From Putridiphycobacter sp045107045 (GTDB taxonomy: Bacteria > Bacteroidota > Bacteroidia > Flavobacteriales_D > Crocinitomicaceae), in NCBI GenBank assembly GCA_045107045.1, contig JBGCFR010000025.1:14696-78695 (forward strand): 64,000 nucleotides of DNA. Direction: 5' to 3'. This document shows positions 24,925 to 33,908 of the stretch, in pieces (position 1 is the first letter of the stretch; the number at the start of each line of letters is the position of its first letter). The notes beneath the pieces are model-generated. The model was not told the origin of the DNA. It saw only the letters and a program-made list of their open reading frames with translations, and ran no database searches. The position numbers were made by a program, and so were the translations under genes.

Positions 24925-25680
24925 ATGGTAGCATTTGATAACGAAATTGAAAAATTAGAGACATTTAGTCCAATTTCATTGGCAGAAATGGATGAGGTAA
25001 AACTGATGAATAGAACAGACACTAAATTTGTTTTTAAAAGGTCGGATTTATCATCAGTGCTAGAGAAATTGTCTTCTGACTACAGTGTTTTAAAAATTAA
25101 TGATAATTTAATTAGTAGTTATAAAACATTGTATTTCGATACGCTTGAATTTGGATACTATTTAGATCACCATAATGGAAGAGGAAATAGGTTTAAAGTA
25201 AGAATTAGAAATTATACTGAATCTAATCTTTTTTTCCTTGAGATTAAGAATAAATACAAAGGGAGAACAGATAAGAAGAGAATTAAGCTTAATGATTTTG
25301 AGACTAGTTTTTCTGCAGACTCAAGATTATTTGTTGATTCAGTTATTGATTCGGCTCCTAATTTGGAAGCGAAACTTTGGAATAATTTCTCTAGAATTAC
25401 TTTGGTGAACCATGCCGAAAAGGAGAGATTAACACTTGATTTAAACTTATCATTTGACTGGAATGGAAGGGTGGAAGAGTTTGATCATATAGTGATTGCT
25501 GAGCTTAAACAAGAAAATGTAAATCGCAATAGCAAGTTCTATCAAATGATGAAATCCTTTAATATATCATCAAATAGTATTAGTAAATATTGCATTGGAG
25601 CAGTTAGCTTAAACCCAGGTCTAAAGTACAATAGCTTTAAATCTAAAACACTTTTAATTAATAAATTATTAACCTTATGA
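24925..25680 (+). CDS. VTC-domain polyphosphate polymerase-type protein
   Basis: This 251-residue soluble protein has the VTC (triphosphate-tunnel) pattern: Arg30-Thr-Asp-Thr-Lys34 at the tunnel start, YKTLYFDT, Arg89-Phe-Lys-Val-Arg-Ile-Arg95, Glu106-Ile-Lys108, and Lys110-Tyr-Lys112-Gly-Arg114 with Lys117-Lys118. It ends with VIAELKQE and ISKYCIGAVSLNP. In yeast the VTC complex makes polyphosphate from ATP. Bacterial copies are little studied. It overlaps the DUF4956 gene by ATGA, so the two are translated together. Polyphosphate synthesis is a plausible but unproven role. There is no membrane span. Confidence 0.85.
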   Translation: MVAFDNEIEKLETFSPISLAEMDEVKLMNRTDTKFVFKRSDLSSVLEKLSSDYSVLKINDNLISSYKTLYFDTLEFGYYLDHHNGRGNRFKVRIRNYTESNLFFLEIKNKYKGRTDKKRIKLNDFETSFSADSRLFVDSVIDSAPNLEAKLWNNFSRITLVNHAEKERLTLDLNLSFDWNGRVEEFDHIVIAELKQENVNRNSKFYQMMKSFNISSNSISKYCIGAVSLNPGLKYNSFKSKTLLINKLLTL

Positions 25681-26381
25681 TTTCAGAATTATTTTTATCT
25701 TTTGGTATTGAATTACCCCTATTTAATGTGCTTGCTGCTGCAAATAGATCGAACGACTTTTTAGGTATGTCTTGGATGAGTGACGATTTTTACAAATTAG
25801 TTTTTAGATTCTTTCTAAACCTTATTTATATTACCGCTATTATTCGATTCATATATTATGCAAAAACCCCCCGCAAAAATTATTTATTCACATTCTTTTT
25901 AATCTCTATTATTACCTTCTTTATCTGTTTTGCTTTAAAAAAACTAGATATTGATACAGGTATGGGACTTGGTTTGTTTGCTATTTTTGGTATTATCCGA
26001 TATCGAACAAATACAATGAAAATTAGAGAGATGACTTATCTTTTTATTGCCATTGGTTTATCAGTAATTAATGCTTTAGCAGGTAAGCAGGTATCTTATG
26101 CAGAATTATTATTCATCAATTCAATTGTACTATTAATTGTTTACTTGATGGAAAACTGGTGGTTTGTAAGCACAGAAGGTTCAAAAACAATTGTCTATGA
26201 AAAAATTGACAATATTAAACCAGAAAACGAAGACATTTTAAAAGCTGATATCGAAAAGCGTACAGGTTTGGCTGTTACTAGGATAGAAGTTGGTAAAGTT
26301 GACTTTTTAAGAGATATTGCAGAAGTTAAAATTTTCTATAATTATGAAAATAATGCGGACCTTTCCAATAGTGACGACTAG
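25677..26381 (+). CDS. DUF4956 multi-pass membrane protein
   Basis: This 234-residue protein has five membrane helices in residues 40-165 and then a soluble C-terminal domain (VYEKIDNIKPENEDILKADIEKRTGLAVTRIEVGKVD and following), the layout of DUF4956. The sequence GMGLGLFAIFGIIRYRTNTMKIREMTYLF includes the conserved basic loop between helices. In other bacteria this family often stands next to VTC-domain proteins, and here the overlap is four bases. It may anchor or gate the polymer made by its partner. The following propeller gene starts inside its end. Confidence 0.85.
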   Translation: MISELFLSFGIELPLFNVLAAANRSNDFLGMSWMSDDFYKLVFRFFLNLIYITAIIRFIYYAKTPRKNYLFTFFLISIITFFICFALKKLDIDTGMGLGLFAIFGIIRYRTNTMKIREMTYLFIAIGLSVINALAGKQVSYAELLFINSIVLLIVYLMENWWFVSTEGSKTIVYEKIDNIKPENEDILKADIEKRTGLAVTRIEVGKVDFLRDIAEVKIFYNYENNADLSNSDD

Positions 26382-28560
26382 TCTTAGGATCTGGATAGTA
26401 TTAATTTATTTTTCATGTGCCTGGTCTCAAGATTATAATTTTACTGGTCTTTGGACAAATGTTGGACCGAATGACAATCCTGAGGCTAGAAGTCAATCAG
26501 CTGCAGGATTAGGCCCTGTAGAATTTATAAGGATATCTAAGAATAACCCGGAACTCATGTTAGGCGGCTCATTAAAGGGGGGGTTGTTTGTTTCAGAAAA
26601 TGGCGGAAATAATTGGCAAAATGCAGGGTCAGATAGCTGGCAGTCATCCAAATGTGGGTGGGCAGAATTTCATCCTGAAAATGATAATATATGGTTTGCC
26701 ATTGCCATGCAGTCTACCTATAATGGTTCTCCTTCAAGTATTGGAAAAATTGGAGGTGTTTTTCGAACAAAAAACAAAGGTGATACTTGGGAATCTGTTG
26801 CTAACTATAGTGATTTCAAGAATGATTTAAGAACAACTATTTTTGGGATAAGATTCCATCCAACTAACAAGAATAAAATGTATCTTTTAACAACGAAAGG
26901 TATATATTTTACTGAAAACTGCATGGCTGATTACTTGGAATGGACAAAAGTAAAATATGTCTCTGGAAAAATTTATGATTTAGAAGTAAATGAAGAATAT
27001 TTGTGCTTTTCACAAGAAAAAAAAGGAATCTGGAATGTTATGATTTCTGAAGGACAAAAACTAGTTCCGATTCCAGAAATTACCAAGGAGTCTAGCCCTA
27101 TTAGTAATATTACAATTGAAAAGTACCAAAAAGAATTTTATATTTTAATTGACTTTAAAGATAAAAAGGATGAAGTGAGATTGTACAAACCTAAAACGAA
27201 AACTTTAACAACAGTATTTAATGCTGGAAAAGCCGTTTTTGGAGCTGGATATACTTTTGGGATCAATCCACACAATGGAAATGAACTATGGATTGGCAAT
27301 GGCTTACGCATTCGAAAATGGTTAATTGATGAGCAAAGGTATGGTTCTTTTGGTAACAAGTATCATGTAGATGTTGAATGCGTTGAGTTTCATCCTACAT
27401 TGGCTAATGTAGTTTATATTGGAACCCATGGGGGAGTGTTTAAAACAGTAGACAATGGAGAAGCATGGGAATTTAAATCAAAAGGATTTGGCAATGCAGA
27501 AGTTTATGGATTGTCGGTTTCATCTCAAGACCACCAAATGATTGCAGTTGGTTTAAATCATGGGGGATCCTTAGTTAGGGCAGATTGGAAAGATAACGGA
27601 ACATACTATTGGAAGCAAGTTAATGGAGGAGATGCTCTATTACCTATTATAAATCCAAGTGCAGACAGCATTATTTATACAAGTAATCAATATACAGGAG
27701 GTGGTTTGTACTATTCTACGGATTCCGCTAAACGCAATAAATTAATTCATTCTAGACGTCAATTTTTGACATCAGGCTGGAGCATGGCCGTAAAATTGCA
27801 TCCTGTTAAGGATAGCATTTTGTTTTTTAACTTCAAAAGAAATTCAGGAATAAACAAAGGATGCATTGATGTTGTAAGAAGTAAAAGACCGCATGAAAGA
27901 GACTCGATTGAAGTAATTTCCAATTTTCATCAAACACATCAACTGTCTAAATATGAGGTGTACGGCTTGTATGTTTCTGAATTTCATCCAGATGCATTAT
28001 TTGCTTATGTTATTTCTGATGAGAAAATTGAAACTAAAACTAAAAAGATTCATAGACTTTATATGATCCAAAATTCATTGGTAAGTGCCGACTCAATTAT
28101 TAACCAATGGCAAGAGTTAGAATTGCCTAGAAGCAGCTGGATTGGTGATTTGGAAGTACATCCTAAACGCTTGAACAAGTTGTATGTTTCTTATGCTGCG
28201 GGATTAAAAGTGAAGTCTTCTGCACCTGATGATAAAGGTATGGTATTTCATTTGAAGTATAAGAAGTCTAATTACTCTTTAGTAAGAAACTGGGATATTT
28301 CTGCAAGTATTCCAAGTGCAACAGGAGGAAAAAATAATATGATTGTAACCAAAGAGAAGGGAATGTTTATAGGTACAAGCACTGGTGTATATTATGGAAG
28401 TAAATCTACTTTAAGAGGAGGTAAATCCTGGGAAAAAATTGGTGTCAATAGCCCTCATTGTAAAGTAATGGGATTGGATTATAAGCCAAATGGCATTCTG
28501 ACTGTTGCATATGATGGTAGAGGTGTTTGGCAATTAAATGTTACACCAGAAGTGAAATAA
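26353..28560 (+). CDS. secreted beta-propeller protein (sortilin/YCF48-like)
   Basis: This 735-residue protein is read from an ATG at 26353, with 26344 and 26317 as alternatives in the same frame. I prefer 26353 because the signal peptide then starts with MRTFP and ends near SCAWSQ. The mature protein carries repeated blade motifs of the type GGLFVSENGGNNWQ, GGVFRTKNKGDTWES, GGVFKTVDNGEAWEF and GVYYGSKSTLRGGKSWEKI. These are Asp-box-like turns of VPS10/sortilin propellers. There is no T9SS sorting tail, so it probably stays in the periplasm. It overlaps the DUF4956 stop and precedes a membrane-anchored gene by 13 bases. Confidence 0.8.
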   Translation: MRTFPIVTTSLRIWIVLIYFSCAWSQDYNFTGLWTNVGPNDNPEARSQSAAGLGPVEFIRISKNNPELMLGGSLKGGLFVSENGGNNWQNAGSDSWQSSKCGWAEFHPENDNIWFAIAMQSTYNGSPSSIGKIGGVFRTKNKGDTWESVANYSDFKNDLRTTIFGIRFHPTNKNKMYLLTTKGIYFTENCMADYLEWTKVKYVSGKIYDLEVNEEYLCFSQEKKGIWNVMISEGQKLVPIPEITKESSPISNITIEKYQKEFYILIDFKDKKDEVRLYKPKTKTLTTVFNAGKAVFGAGYTFGINPHNGNELWIGNGLRIRKWLIDEQRYGSFGNKYHVDVECVEFHPTLANVVYIGTHGGVFKTVDNGEAWEFKSKGFGNAEVYGLSVSSQDHQMIAVGLNHGGSLVRADWKDNGTYYWKQVNGGDALLPIINPSADSIIYTSNQYTGGGLYYSTDSAKRNKLIHSRRQFLTSGWSMAVKLHPVKDSILFFNFKRNSGINKGCIDVVRSKRPHERDSIEVISNFHQTHQLSKYEVYGLYVSEFHPDALFAYVISDEKIETKTKKIHRLYMIQNSLVSADSIINQWQELELPRSSWIGDLEVHPKRLNKLYVSYAAGLKVKSSAPDDKGMVFHLKYKKSNYSLVRNWDISASIPSATGGKNNMIVTKEKGMFIGTSTGVYYGSKSTLRGGKSWEKIGVNSPHCKVMGLDYKPNGILTVAYDGRGVWQLNVTPEVK

Positions 28561-28573
28561 TAAGTTGTAAATT

Positions 28574-29137
28574 ATGGTATACTTAGAATTAATCGTTGAG
28601 CTATTAAAATATGCAATTCCTTCTTTAGCATTGTTTTATGCCGTATATTATTTTACCAATCGTTGGTATAACGTGCAGGAAATAAAGTTAACCAAAGAGC
28701 AGGTTAAAGAAGTGGAGTCTTTTAACGCAGTTGATTCCGAGAATTCAAAAACCTTTTTTCCTTTACAGATTGATGCAGTACAAAGGTTAGTGTTATTCTT
28801 AGAAAGAATAACACCTAATAATATGGTAATGCGTCTTTTAAATCCAGGGTTACCAGCAAGAAATTTTCAACAAAAACTTTTGGATTCTATTCGTTCAGAG
28901 TTTGAACACAATTTGGCACAACAAGTATATATATCTTCAGAGTCATGGGAGATAGTGCAGCAAAGCAAGGAAGAGGTTATTAAAATTGTTAATATGGCGG
29001 CAACTAAATTAGAAGATACATCTTTAGCGGGTGATTTAGCGAAAGGAATTTTCGAAATATCGGCACAGCTTAAAAATCAACCAACTGATATTGCCATTGA
29101 AATGTTAAAGAATGAATTAAGATCAGTGATAAAGTAA
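28574..29137 (+). CDS. membrane-anchored protein, Bacteroidota-type, unknown
   Basis: This 187-residue protein has one membrane helix near the N-terminus (about 8-27, YAIPSLALFYAVYYF) and a cytosolic helical part, with ERITPNNMVMRLLNPGLPARNFQQKLLDSIRSEFEHNLAQQVYISSESWEIVQ. I know similar unnamed proteins from Bacteroidota genomes but cannot give a function. It follows the propeller by 13 bases and is the last gene of the four-gene VTC unit. It might be a membrane-side partner, but that is only inference. The facing sugar transferase ends three bases away. Confidence 0.6.
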   Translation: MVYLELIVELLKYAIPSLALFYAVYYFTNRWYNVQEIKLTKEQVKEVESFNAVDSENSKTFFPLQIDAVQRLVLFLERITPNNMVMRLLNPGLPARNFQQKLLDSIRSEFEHNLAQQVYISSESWEIVQQSKEEVIKIVNMAATKLEDTSLAGDLAKGIFEISAQLKNQPTDIAIEMLKNELRSVIK

Positions 29138-29139
29138 GA

Positions 29140-30534
29140 TCACTTACCTTTAGCCTTAAGTATAATAGCAAAAGTATAGAACATAATTTTAAGGTCCAGT
29201 GCTAAAGACATGTTCCGAATATATAATAAATCATATTTCATACGTTGCACCATTTCTTCAACATTTTCAGCATACCCATATTTTACTTGCCCCCAAGAAG
29301 TAATTCCTGGTCTTACCTTGTGAAGATACTGGTATTGTGCATCCTTTTGCTTGATCTGATCTATATAAAACTGTCGTTCAGGTCTTGGCCCAACAATTGA
29401 CATCTCGCCCTTTAAAACATTAATAAACTGTGGAAATTCATCAATCCTTGTTTTTCTTAAAAATCTACCAATCTTTGTAATTCTTTGATCATTAGTGCTT
29501 GATAGTTGGGGCCCATCCTTTTCAGAATTAATAACCATTGTTCTGTATTTAATTATTCTAAAAGGTTTTGAGTTAATTCCAATCCTTTCTTGAGTGAAAA
29601 AGATAGGTCCTTCTGAGCTTATTTTTACTAAAAGAGCTATAAATGCGAATAATGGAGATAAAAATATGAGAGCAAAAATTGATATAATTATATCAATGAA
29701 TCTTTTTGTAGCGTATTGCCAATTGGGCATGTGCAGTAGGTTGACTTCAAGTAGCAGGGCACCATATATGCTATTCATTTTTACTTGTCCAGCTAAAATG
29801 TCGTAAGTATCTGGAATAATATTGATTTTTAAATCAAAATTAGCAAGTTGAATTAGGATATTCTGAAGTTTCTGATGGTCACTACTTTCTAATGCAATAA
29901 TTACTTCTTTAATATTATGTTCTTTTATTATTTGTGTTATATCATCAATATGACCTAAAAATGGAATATGTTCTGATAGTTTAAAATCATTTCCATTTAT
30001 ATTAGCGAATCCTTTTAATAAGTGACCCGAGCTTTGTTTAAGTTTACTTAATTCATCAATAATCTCAATAGCTTTTTCGCTTCCCCCAATAATTAGTGTA
30101 TTGAAACCAACACGCCCACTATGGATCTTTTTTACAAGATTTGAAGTAATGATATATCTTGGGATAACAGTAATTAGAAAGTGCAATCCGAAAAGTACAA
30201 ATAGTAAATTATAGTACTGTTTATAGGAATAGACCTGGTCATCTAACAACAATACAAAAAAGACGACTATTGTTCCTATGAGTGAAGCCATTACTGTCTC
30301 TTTAATAATTCTAATCCTATATTGACGAATAGTATGACGATATGTGCCTTGCATAGCATAAAGTACAAGCCAAAATGAGGGCACAATGATTAACCCTAAA
30401 ATGAACTGACTGTCAAATACAACCATGTCAGATTCAATATACTTATCACGGTAAACGAAGAAAAGACCCCATATTAATAGTGCCGAGAGGAGGTCGAAAA
30501 TAATATAAAGTCTAGCTTGCTTTTGATTCGACAT
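29140..30534 (-). CDS. initiating sugar transferase (WcaJ/WbaP type)
   Basis: This 464-residue protein has four to five N-terminal membrane helices (about 10-125), a Rossmann-like CoA-binding middle (FNTLIIGGSEKAIEIIDEL) and the C-terminal bacterial sugar-transferase domain: KRFIDIIISI, GPIFFTQERIG, FRIIKYRTMV, TRIDEFPQFINVLKGEMSIVGPRPE and GITSWGQV. It transfers a sugar-1-phosphate to undecaprenyl phosphate and starts exopolysaccharide or O-chain synthesis in the inner membrane. It begins inside the stop codon of the upstream lipoprotein gene (TAATG), so the two are coupled. No other glycosyltransferase or Wzx/Wzy gene is beside it. Confidence 0.92.
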   Translation of the reverse strand: MSNQKQARLYIIFDLLSALLIWGLFFVYRDKYIESDMVVFDSQFILGLIIVPSFWLVLYAMQGTYRHTIRQYRIRIIKETVMASLIGTIVVFFVLLLDDQVYSYKQYYNLLFVLFGLHFLITVIPRYIITSNLVKKIHSGRVGFNTLIIGGSEKAIEIIDELSKLKQSSGHLLKGFANINGNDFKLSEHIPFLGHIDDITQIIKEHNIKEVIIALESSDHQKLQNILIQLANFDLKINIIPDTYDILAGQVKMNSIYGALLLEVNLLHMPNWQYATKRFIDIIISIFALIFLSPLFAFIALLVKISSEGPIFFTQERIGINSKPFRIIKYRTMVINSEKDGPQLSSTNDQRITKIGRFLRKTRIDEFPQFINVLKGEMSIVGPRPERQFYIDQIKQKDAQYQYLHKVRPGITSWGQVKYGYAENVEEMVQRMKYDLLYIRNMSLALDLKIMFYTFAIILKAKGK

Positions 30535-31406
30535 TAAATGTAAACTATTTTAATATTATCAATATAAATATGTCCTTCAGTTTGATCTTGATCTAAAACT
30601 GAACTGAAATAAAATTCGAAGTAATCCGCAAATGGGTTCAGGTTAATTTGGGTAGACAATGGGAAATATAGCCTTTTCCACTTGTATTTTTCAGCTTTTG
30701 TTCTATTGACTCCAGCAAAAAGACCTTGATCTGCCTGAACACCAGCTGAAGTCTCGTTAATAATTCCAATGGCAAATGAATTAGTGCATAAATAGTCTAA
30801 TTCTAGATACATTTTTTTTTGATATATATCTAGATTTAAATTTGTGAGTATTTTGGCAATTGTGTCAGCGCTAGATAATTTAAGTAAGCCGCAATTATTT
30901 CCGTATTTAACAATTTCAGGGTAATCCGTTTTAGAGATGATTTGAAATTTGGTGCTATCTTCCTCAAGATTAGGATTCATGATAATTCCTGTATCTTCAA
31001 AATCTTCTTTTGCGACGAAATTACATACAGTTTTATATTTAAAGCTGGGTTTTATCGTTGTAGTTTCCTTCTTTGTTAAATTAACTGTAGTCGAATAGGG
31101 CTCATAGAAAGTATTGGCAGCTCTAGTTGAAGTGATACCATTTAATTTTATGCCCGGAACAATTAAAATTTGATGGCTTCCTTCTCCCAATACAGGCATT
31201 CTAAATGGAATCTCCCAGACACCAGCCTCTTGGTTATTGATATAGACCCATGCGTCAACAATGTCATGCGAATTTGCACCTTCTATGGTTTCATTGGTTG
31301 TAAAAGTAAACTCATCAATTGCCAGCCATGAAGGCGTTAAATCTTCTTGACAACTGCTTAAAATAAAAAGGAAAGGAATGAGAATGATAAGTTTTAACTG
31401 CTTCAT
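30534..31406 (-). CDS. hypothetical lipoprotein with jelly-roll-like domain
   Basis: This 290-residue protein has a lipoprotein signal (KLIILIPFLFILSSC, lipobox Cys at about 19). The mature part has an Ig-like first half (AWVYINNQEAGVWEIPFRMPVLGEG) and a second half that reads like a carbohydrate-binding fold with an aromatic-rich end (HIYIDNIKIVYI). The stop overlaps the start of the sugar transferase, and the oxidoreductase gene lies 33 bases upstream. An envelope role next to polysaccharide assembly is likely by context only. No family is recognised. Confidence 0.65.
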   Translation of the reverse strand: MKQLKLIILIPFLFILSSCQEDLTPSWLAIDEFTFTTNETIEGANSHDIVDAWVYINNQEAGVWEIPFRMPVLGEGSHQILIVPGIKLNGITSTRAANTFYEPYSTTVNLTKKETTTIKPSFKYKTVCNFVAKEDFEDTGIIMNPNLEEDSTKFQIISKTDYPEIVKYGNNCGLLKLSSADTIAKILTNLNLDIYQKKMYLELDYLCTNSFAIGIINETSAGVQADQGLFAGVNRTKAEKYKWKRLYFPLSTQINLNPFADYFEFYFSSVLDQDQTEGHIYIDNIKIVYI

Positions 31407-31439
31407 GCAATACTTTTGATTTATATACGTAGAAATAGA

Positions 31440-32438
31440 TTAATTATTTTCTCGAATGAGATTTAAATTTTTGCTGACATCATCCATAATTAAATGAGCA
31501 ATTTTAAGTGCAAGATAACCATCTGTAATTGTAACTATTGGAGTGCTTGAATTAGTTATTGCGTCGGCAAAAGTTGATAATTCAGATTTTATAGCATTAA
31601 CCGAATCAATTTTGGGCGTAAAAATTTCAATTTTCTTCTTAGCCTTATTTTCTCCCAGGTCTAAAACAATATCATATGGATCAGGCTCAGTATTTAGAGT
31701 TGTTAATTTCACAATCTCAGTCTTTTTTTCTAAAAAATCAACGCTGATATAAGCGTCCTTTTGGAAGAAACGAGACTTACGCATATTCTTCATTGAAATT
31801 CTTGAGGCAGTTAAGTTGGCTACACATCCATTTTCGAATTCGAGTCTTGCATTTGTAATATCAGGAGTTTCGCTAACAACAGCCACTCCTGAAGCACTTA
31901 TTCTTTTTACTGGTGATTTAACAACACTTAAAACGATATCAATATCATGTATCATTAAATCTAATACTACAGGAACATCAGTGCCTCTTGGGTTATACTG
32001 TGCCAATCTATGTGATTCAATAAACCGTGGTTGATTAAAATATGGAATTGCGTTTGAAAAAGCTGGATTAAAACGTTCTACATGTCCTACCTGAACAGTA
32101 ACAGTATTCTGATCAGCAAGTTCAGTCAATTCTTTTGCTTCTGATACGGTATGAGTAATCGGCTTTTCTACAAAAACATGCACACCTTTAAGAATTGCCT
32201 CTCTAGCAATTTCGAAGTGAGATAGAGTGGGAGTCACAATATCAATACAATCTACTTCATTGATTAAGGTTGAAATGGAATCATACCGAGTTAAACCAAA
32301 TTCTTTTTCCGCATTCAAGGCATTTTCCTCATTGGGATCAAAAAAGCCTACAAAATTATAAGTTGAAGACAATTCTAGAATAAGGCGTGAATGAATTTTA
32401 CCTAAATGTCCAACTCCAAAAAGACCTATTTTGAGCAT
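31440..32438 (-). CDS. Gfo/Idh/MocA-family oxidoreductase
   Basis: This 332-residue protein has the N-terminal NAD(P) fold GLFGVGHLGKIHSRL, then DCIDIVTPTLSHF and HVFVEKPITH, with the catalytic Lys-Pro region of the family, and the C-terminal mixed domain. Members act on sugars and nucleotide sugars. The gene sits in one unit with a lipoprotein and a sugar transferase, so a role in making a sugar precursor is likely. The substrate is not known. A promoter-like pair stands at 32454-32484. Confidence 0.9.
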   Translation of the reverse strand: MLKIGLFGVGHLGKIHSRLILELSSTYNFVGFFDPNEENALNAEKEFGLTRYDSISTLINEVDCIDIVTPTLSHFEIAREAILKGVHVFVEKPITHTVSEAKELTELADQNTVTVQVGHVERFNPAFSNAIPYFNQPRFIESHRLAQYNPRGTDVPVVLDLMIHDIDIVLSVVKSPVKRISASGVAVVSETPDITNARLEFENGCVANLTASRISMKNMRKSRFFQKDAYISVDFLEKKTEIVKLTTLNTEPDPYDIVLDLGENKAKKKIEIFTPKIDSVNAIKSELSTFADAITNSSTPIVTITDGYLALKIAHLIMDDVSKNLNLIRENN

Positions 32439-32453
32439 GTATTGTATTTTTTA

Positions 32454-32484
32454 CAAATGTAACTGACAGCTACAGTAATCGCAA
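32454..32484 (-). promoter_or_regulatory. probable promoter of the Gfo/Idh/MocA unit
   Basis: On the minus strand TTG (32482-32484), 20 bases and TACATTTG (32454-32461) match the consensus, 15 bases from the start codon at 32438. Confidence 0.6.
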
Positions 32485-32496
32485 CAATCCTTTAAA

Positions 32497-33270
32497 TTAT
32501 TTTAAGATTGGTTTTAAAAAGTTCATAATTGTATTGTAAAAAAGTTCAGGTGCCTCAGCATGAACCCAATGCCCAGCATTTGGAATAGATATGATTTTTG
32601 ATTGAGGGAATTTTAGATTAATTTCAGTAAAATCGGATTCAGTAATATAATTTGATTCAGTACCTCTTATGAAAAGAGTTTTGGTATCAATTGTTCGAAA
32701 GTAAACTTCCTCAATTATTTTGTCAATGTCATGACTTAATACTGGTAAGTTCATTCTCCAGTCTAGCCGACCTTTTTCAATCCAAAATAAATTTTTTAAT
32801 AAAAACTGCCGAATTGCTTCATTTTCTATTGTTTCAGCTAATTTTATGTTGGCGGATCCTCGCGACGAAATTTTAGATAAATCAATTGAATTAAGTCCTT
32901 TAATAATGTCATCATGATGCCTAGGGTATTGCTTGTGTGAAATGTCCACTACAATTAAGTTATCTATATGTTCTTCATATTCAGCTGCAAATCCAATTGC
33001 TGTTTTTCCACCCATTGAATGCCCCAAAAGGTTTATTTTTGAAATCCCTAAGTCTGAGATCAATTCGAACAAATCTTCAACCATAACATCATAATTAAAG
33101 TCTATTGAATGAGGTGACCGACCATGATTTCTTTGGTCAACTAAATACACTTGAAAAAAATCAGATAGCCTTTTTGCATGAGTTTGCCAATTGTCTGAAT
33201 ATCCAAATAATCCGTGAAGAATAAAAAGTGGGGGTCCAACCTCTCCAAGTTTACGGTAGTGTAATTTCAT
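32497..33270 (-). CDS. alpha/beta-fold hydrolase (YbfF-like)
   Basis: This 257-residue protein has the oxyanion HGLFGYSDNW, the nucleophile GHSMGGK, an acid in LFIRGTESNYI, and the base in NAGHWVHAEAPELFYN. These fit the YbfF-like esterases. There is no signal peptide. The N-terminal MKLHYRKLGEVGPPLFILHG is at the usual family start, which makes the ATG at 33270 firm. A TACTTTTG promoter box ends four bases before it. It is separate from the oxidoreductase gene, whose promoter lies just downstream. Confidence 0.9.
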   Translation of the reverse strand: MKLHYRKLGEVGPPLFILHGLFGYSDNWQTHAKRLSDFFQVYLVDQRNHGRSPHSIDFNYDVMVEDLFELISDLGISKINLLGHSMGGKTAIGFAAEYEEHIDNLIVVDISHKQYPRHHDDIIKGLNSIDLSKISSRGSANIKLAETIENEAIRQFLLKNLFWIEKGRLDWRMNLPVLSHDIDKIIEEVYFRTIDTKTLFIRGTESNYITESDFTEINLKFPQSKIISIPNAGHWVHAEAPELFYNTIMNFLKPILK

Positions 33271-33274
33271 AATA

Positions 33275-33306
33275 CAAAAGTAGTAGATGATTATTTCACT
33301 TTGAAA
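33275..33306 (-). promoter_or_regulatory. promoter next to the hydrolase start
   Basis: The minus strand has TTTC (complement of 33303-33306, one base off TTTG), 20 bases, and TACTTTTG (33275-33282). The box ends four bases from the ATG, so a leaderless mRNA would be expected. Confidence 0.5.
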
Positions 33307-33382
33307 AAAAAAAAATGTTTTTTTGAAACTTTATTTTAAAACCTTTAGTAGAAGTAAGTGAACTAATTAAAACAATGAAATC

Positions 33383-33889
33383 ATGAAAACAAAGTTTTTA
33401 TCAATTTTCGCAATAGCTTCACTCGCAATGTTGAGCTGTAAGAAAACAGAAAGTGCTATTCCAGCAGAACCAGGGACAGCTACTATTGAAGGTGTAATAA
33501 TGGCACCAATAGATCTAGGTAATGATACCAATTCAGCAGGTGTATTTATTAATGGTTTTGATAACGAATTTGCAAAATCAGGAACTCAAATAACTGCAAT
33601 TGTTGATACTGAAGACTTACAAAAAAATCCACAGAACGGTTTTACTTATGAAAAACTGAAGTTTACAACTACCGTTGGAACAAATGGATCGTTTTCGTTT
33701 TCGAATATTCCATGTTATTCAACTTCAATACCTGTTGAATTGAGATTCAATGATTTTAAAGAAACACAAACTCAGTATGACCCATCAAATAATCCAGCAC
33801 AAGAAAAAGTGTTCACTTTAAGTAACAAAACCGTTCAGGTTTATGATGGTGCCGTAGTAATTAAGGAATACGATTATTCTGCTAACTAA
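33383..33889 (+). CDS. hypothetical lipoprotein with transthyretin-like strand pattern
   Basis: This 168-residue protein has a lipobox signal (IASLAMLSC, Cys at about 19). The mature part has TATIEGVIMAPIDLG near the start and the beta-rich FSFSNIPCYSTSIPVELRFNDF, which together suggest a small Ig/transthyretin-like domain. It is followed 19 bases later by a barrel gene, so the pair may act together at the outer membrane. No function is known to me. Confidence 0.65.
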   Translation: MKTKFLSIFAIASLAMLSCKKTESAIPAEPGTATIEGVIMAPIDLGNDTNSAGVFINGFDNEFAKSGTQITAIVDTEDLQKNPQNGFTYEKLKFTTTVGTNGSFSFSNIPCYSTSIPVELRFNDFKETQTQYDPSNNPAQEKVFTLSNKTVQVYDGAVVIKEYDYSAN

Positions 33890-33908
33890 AAACTAAACTG
33901 ATTTAATT

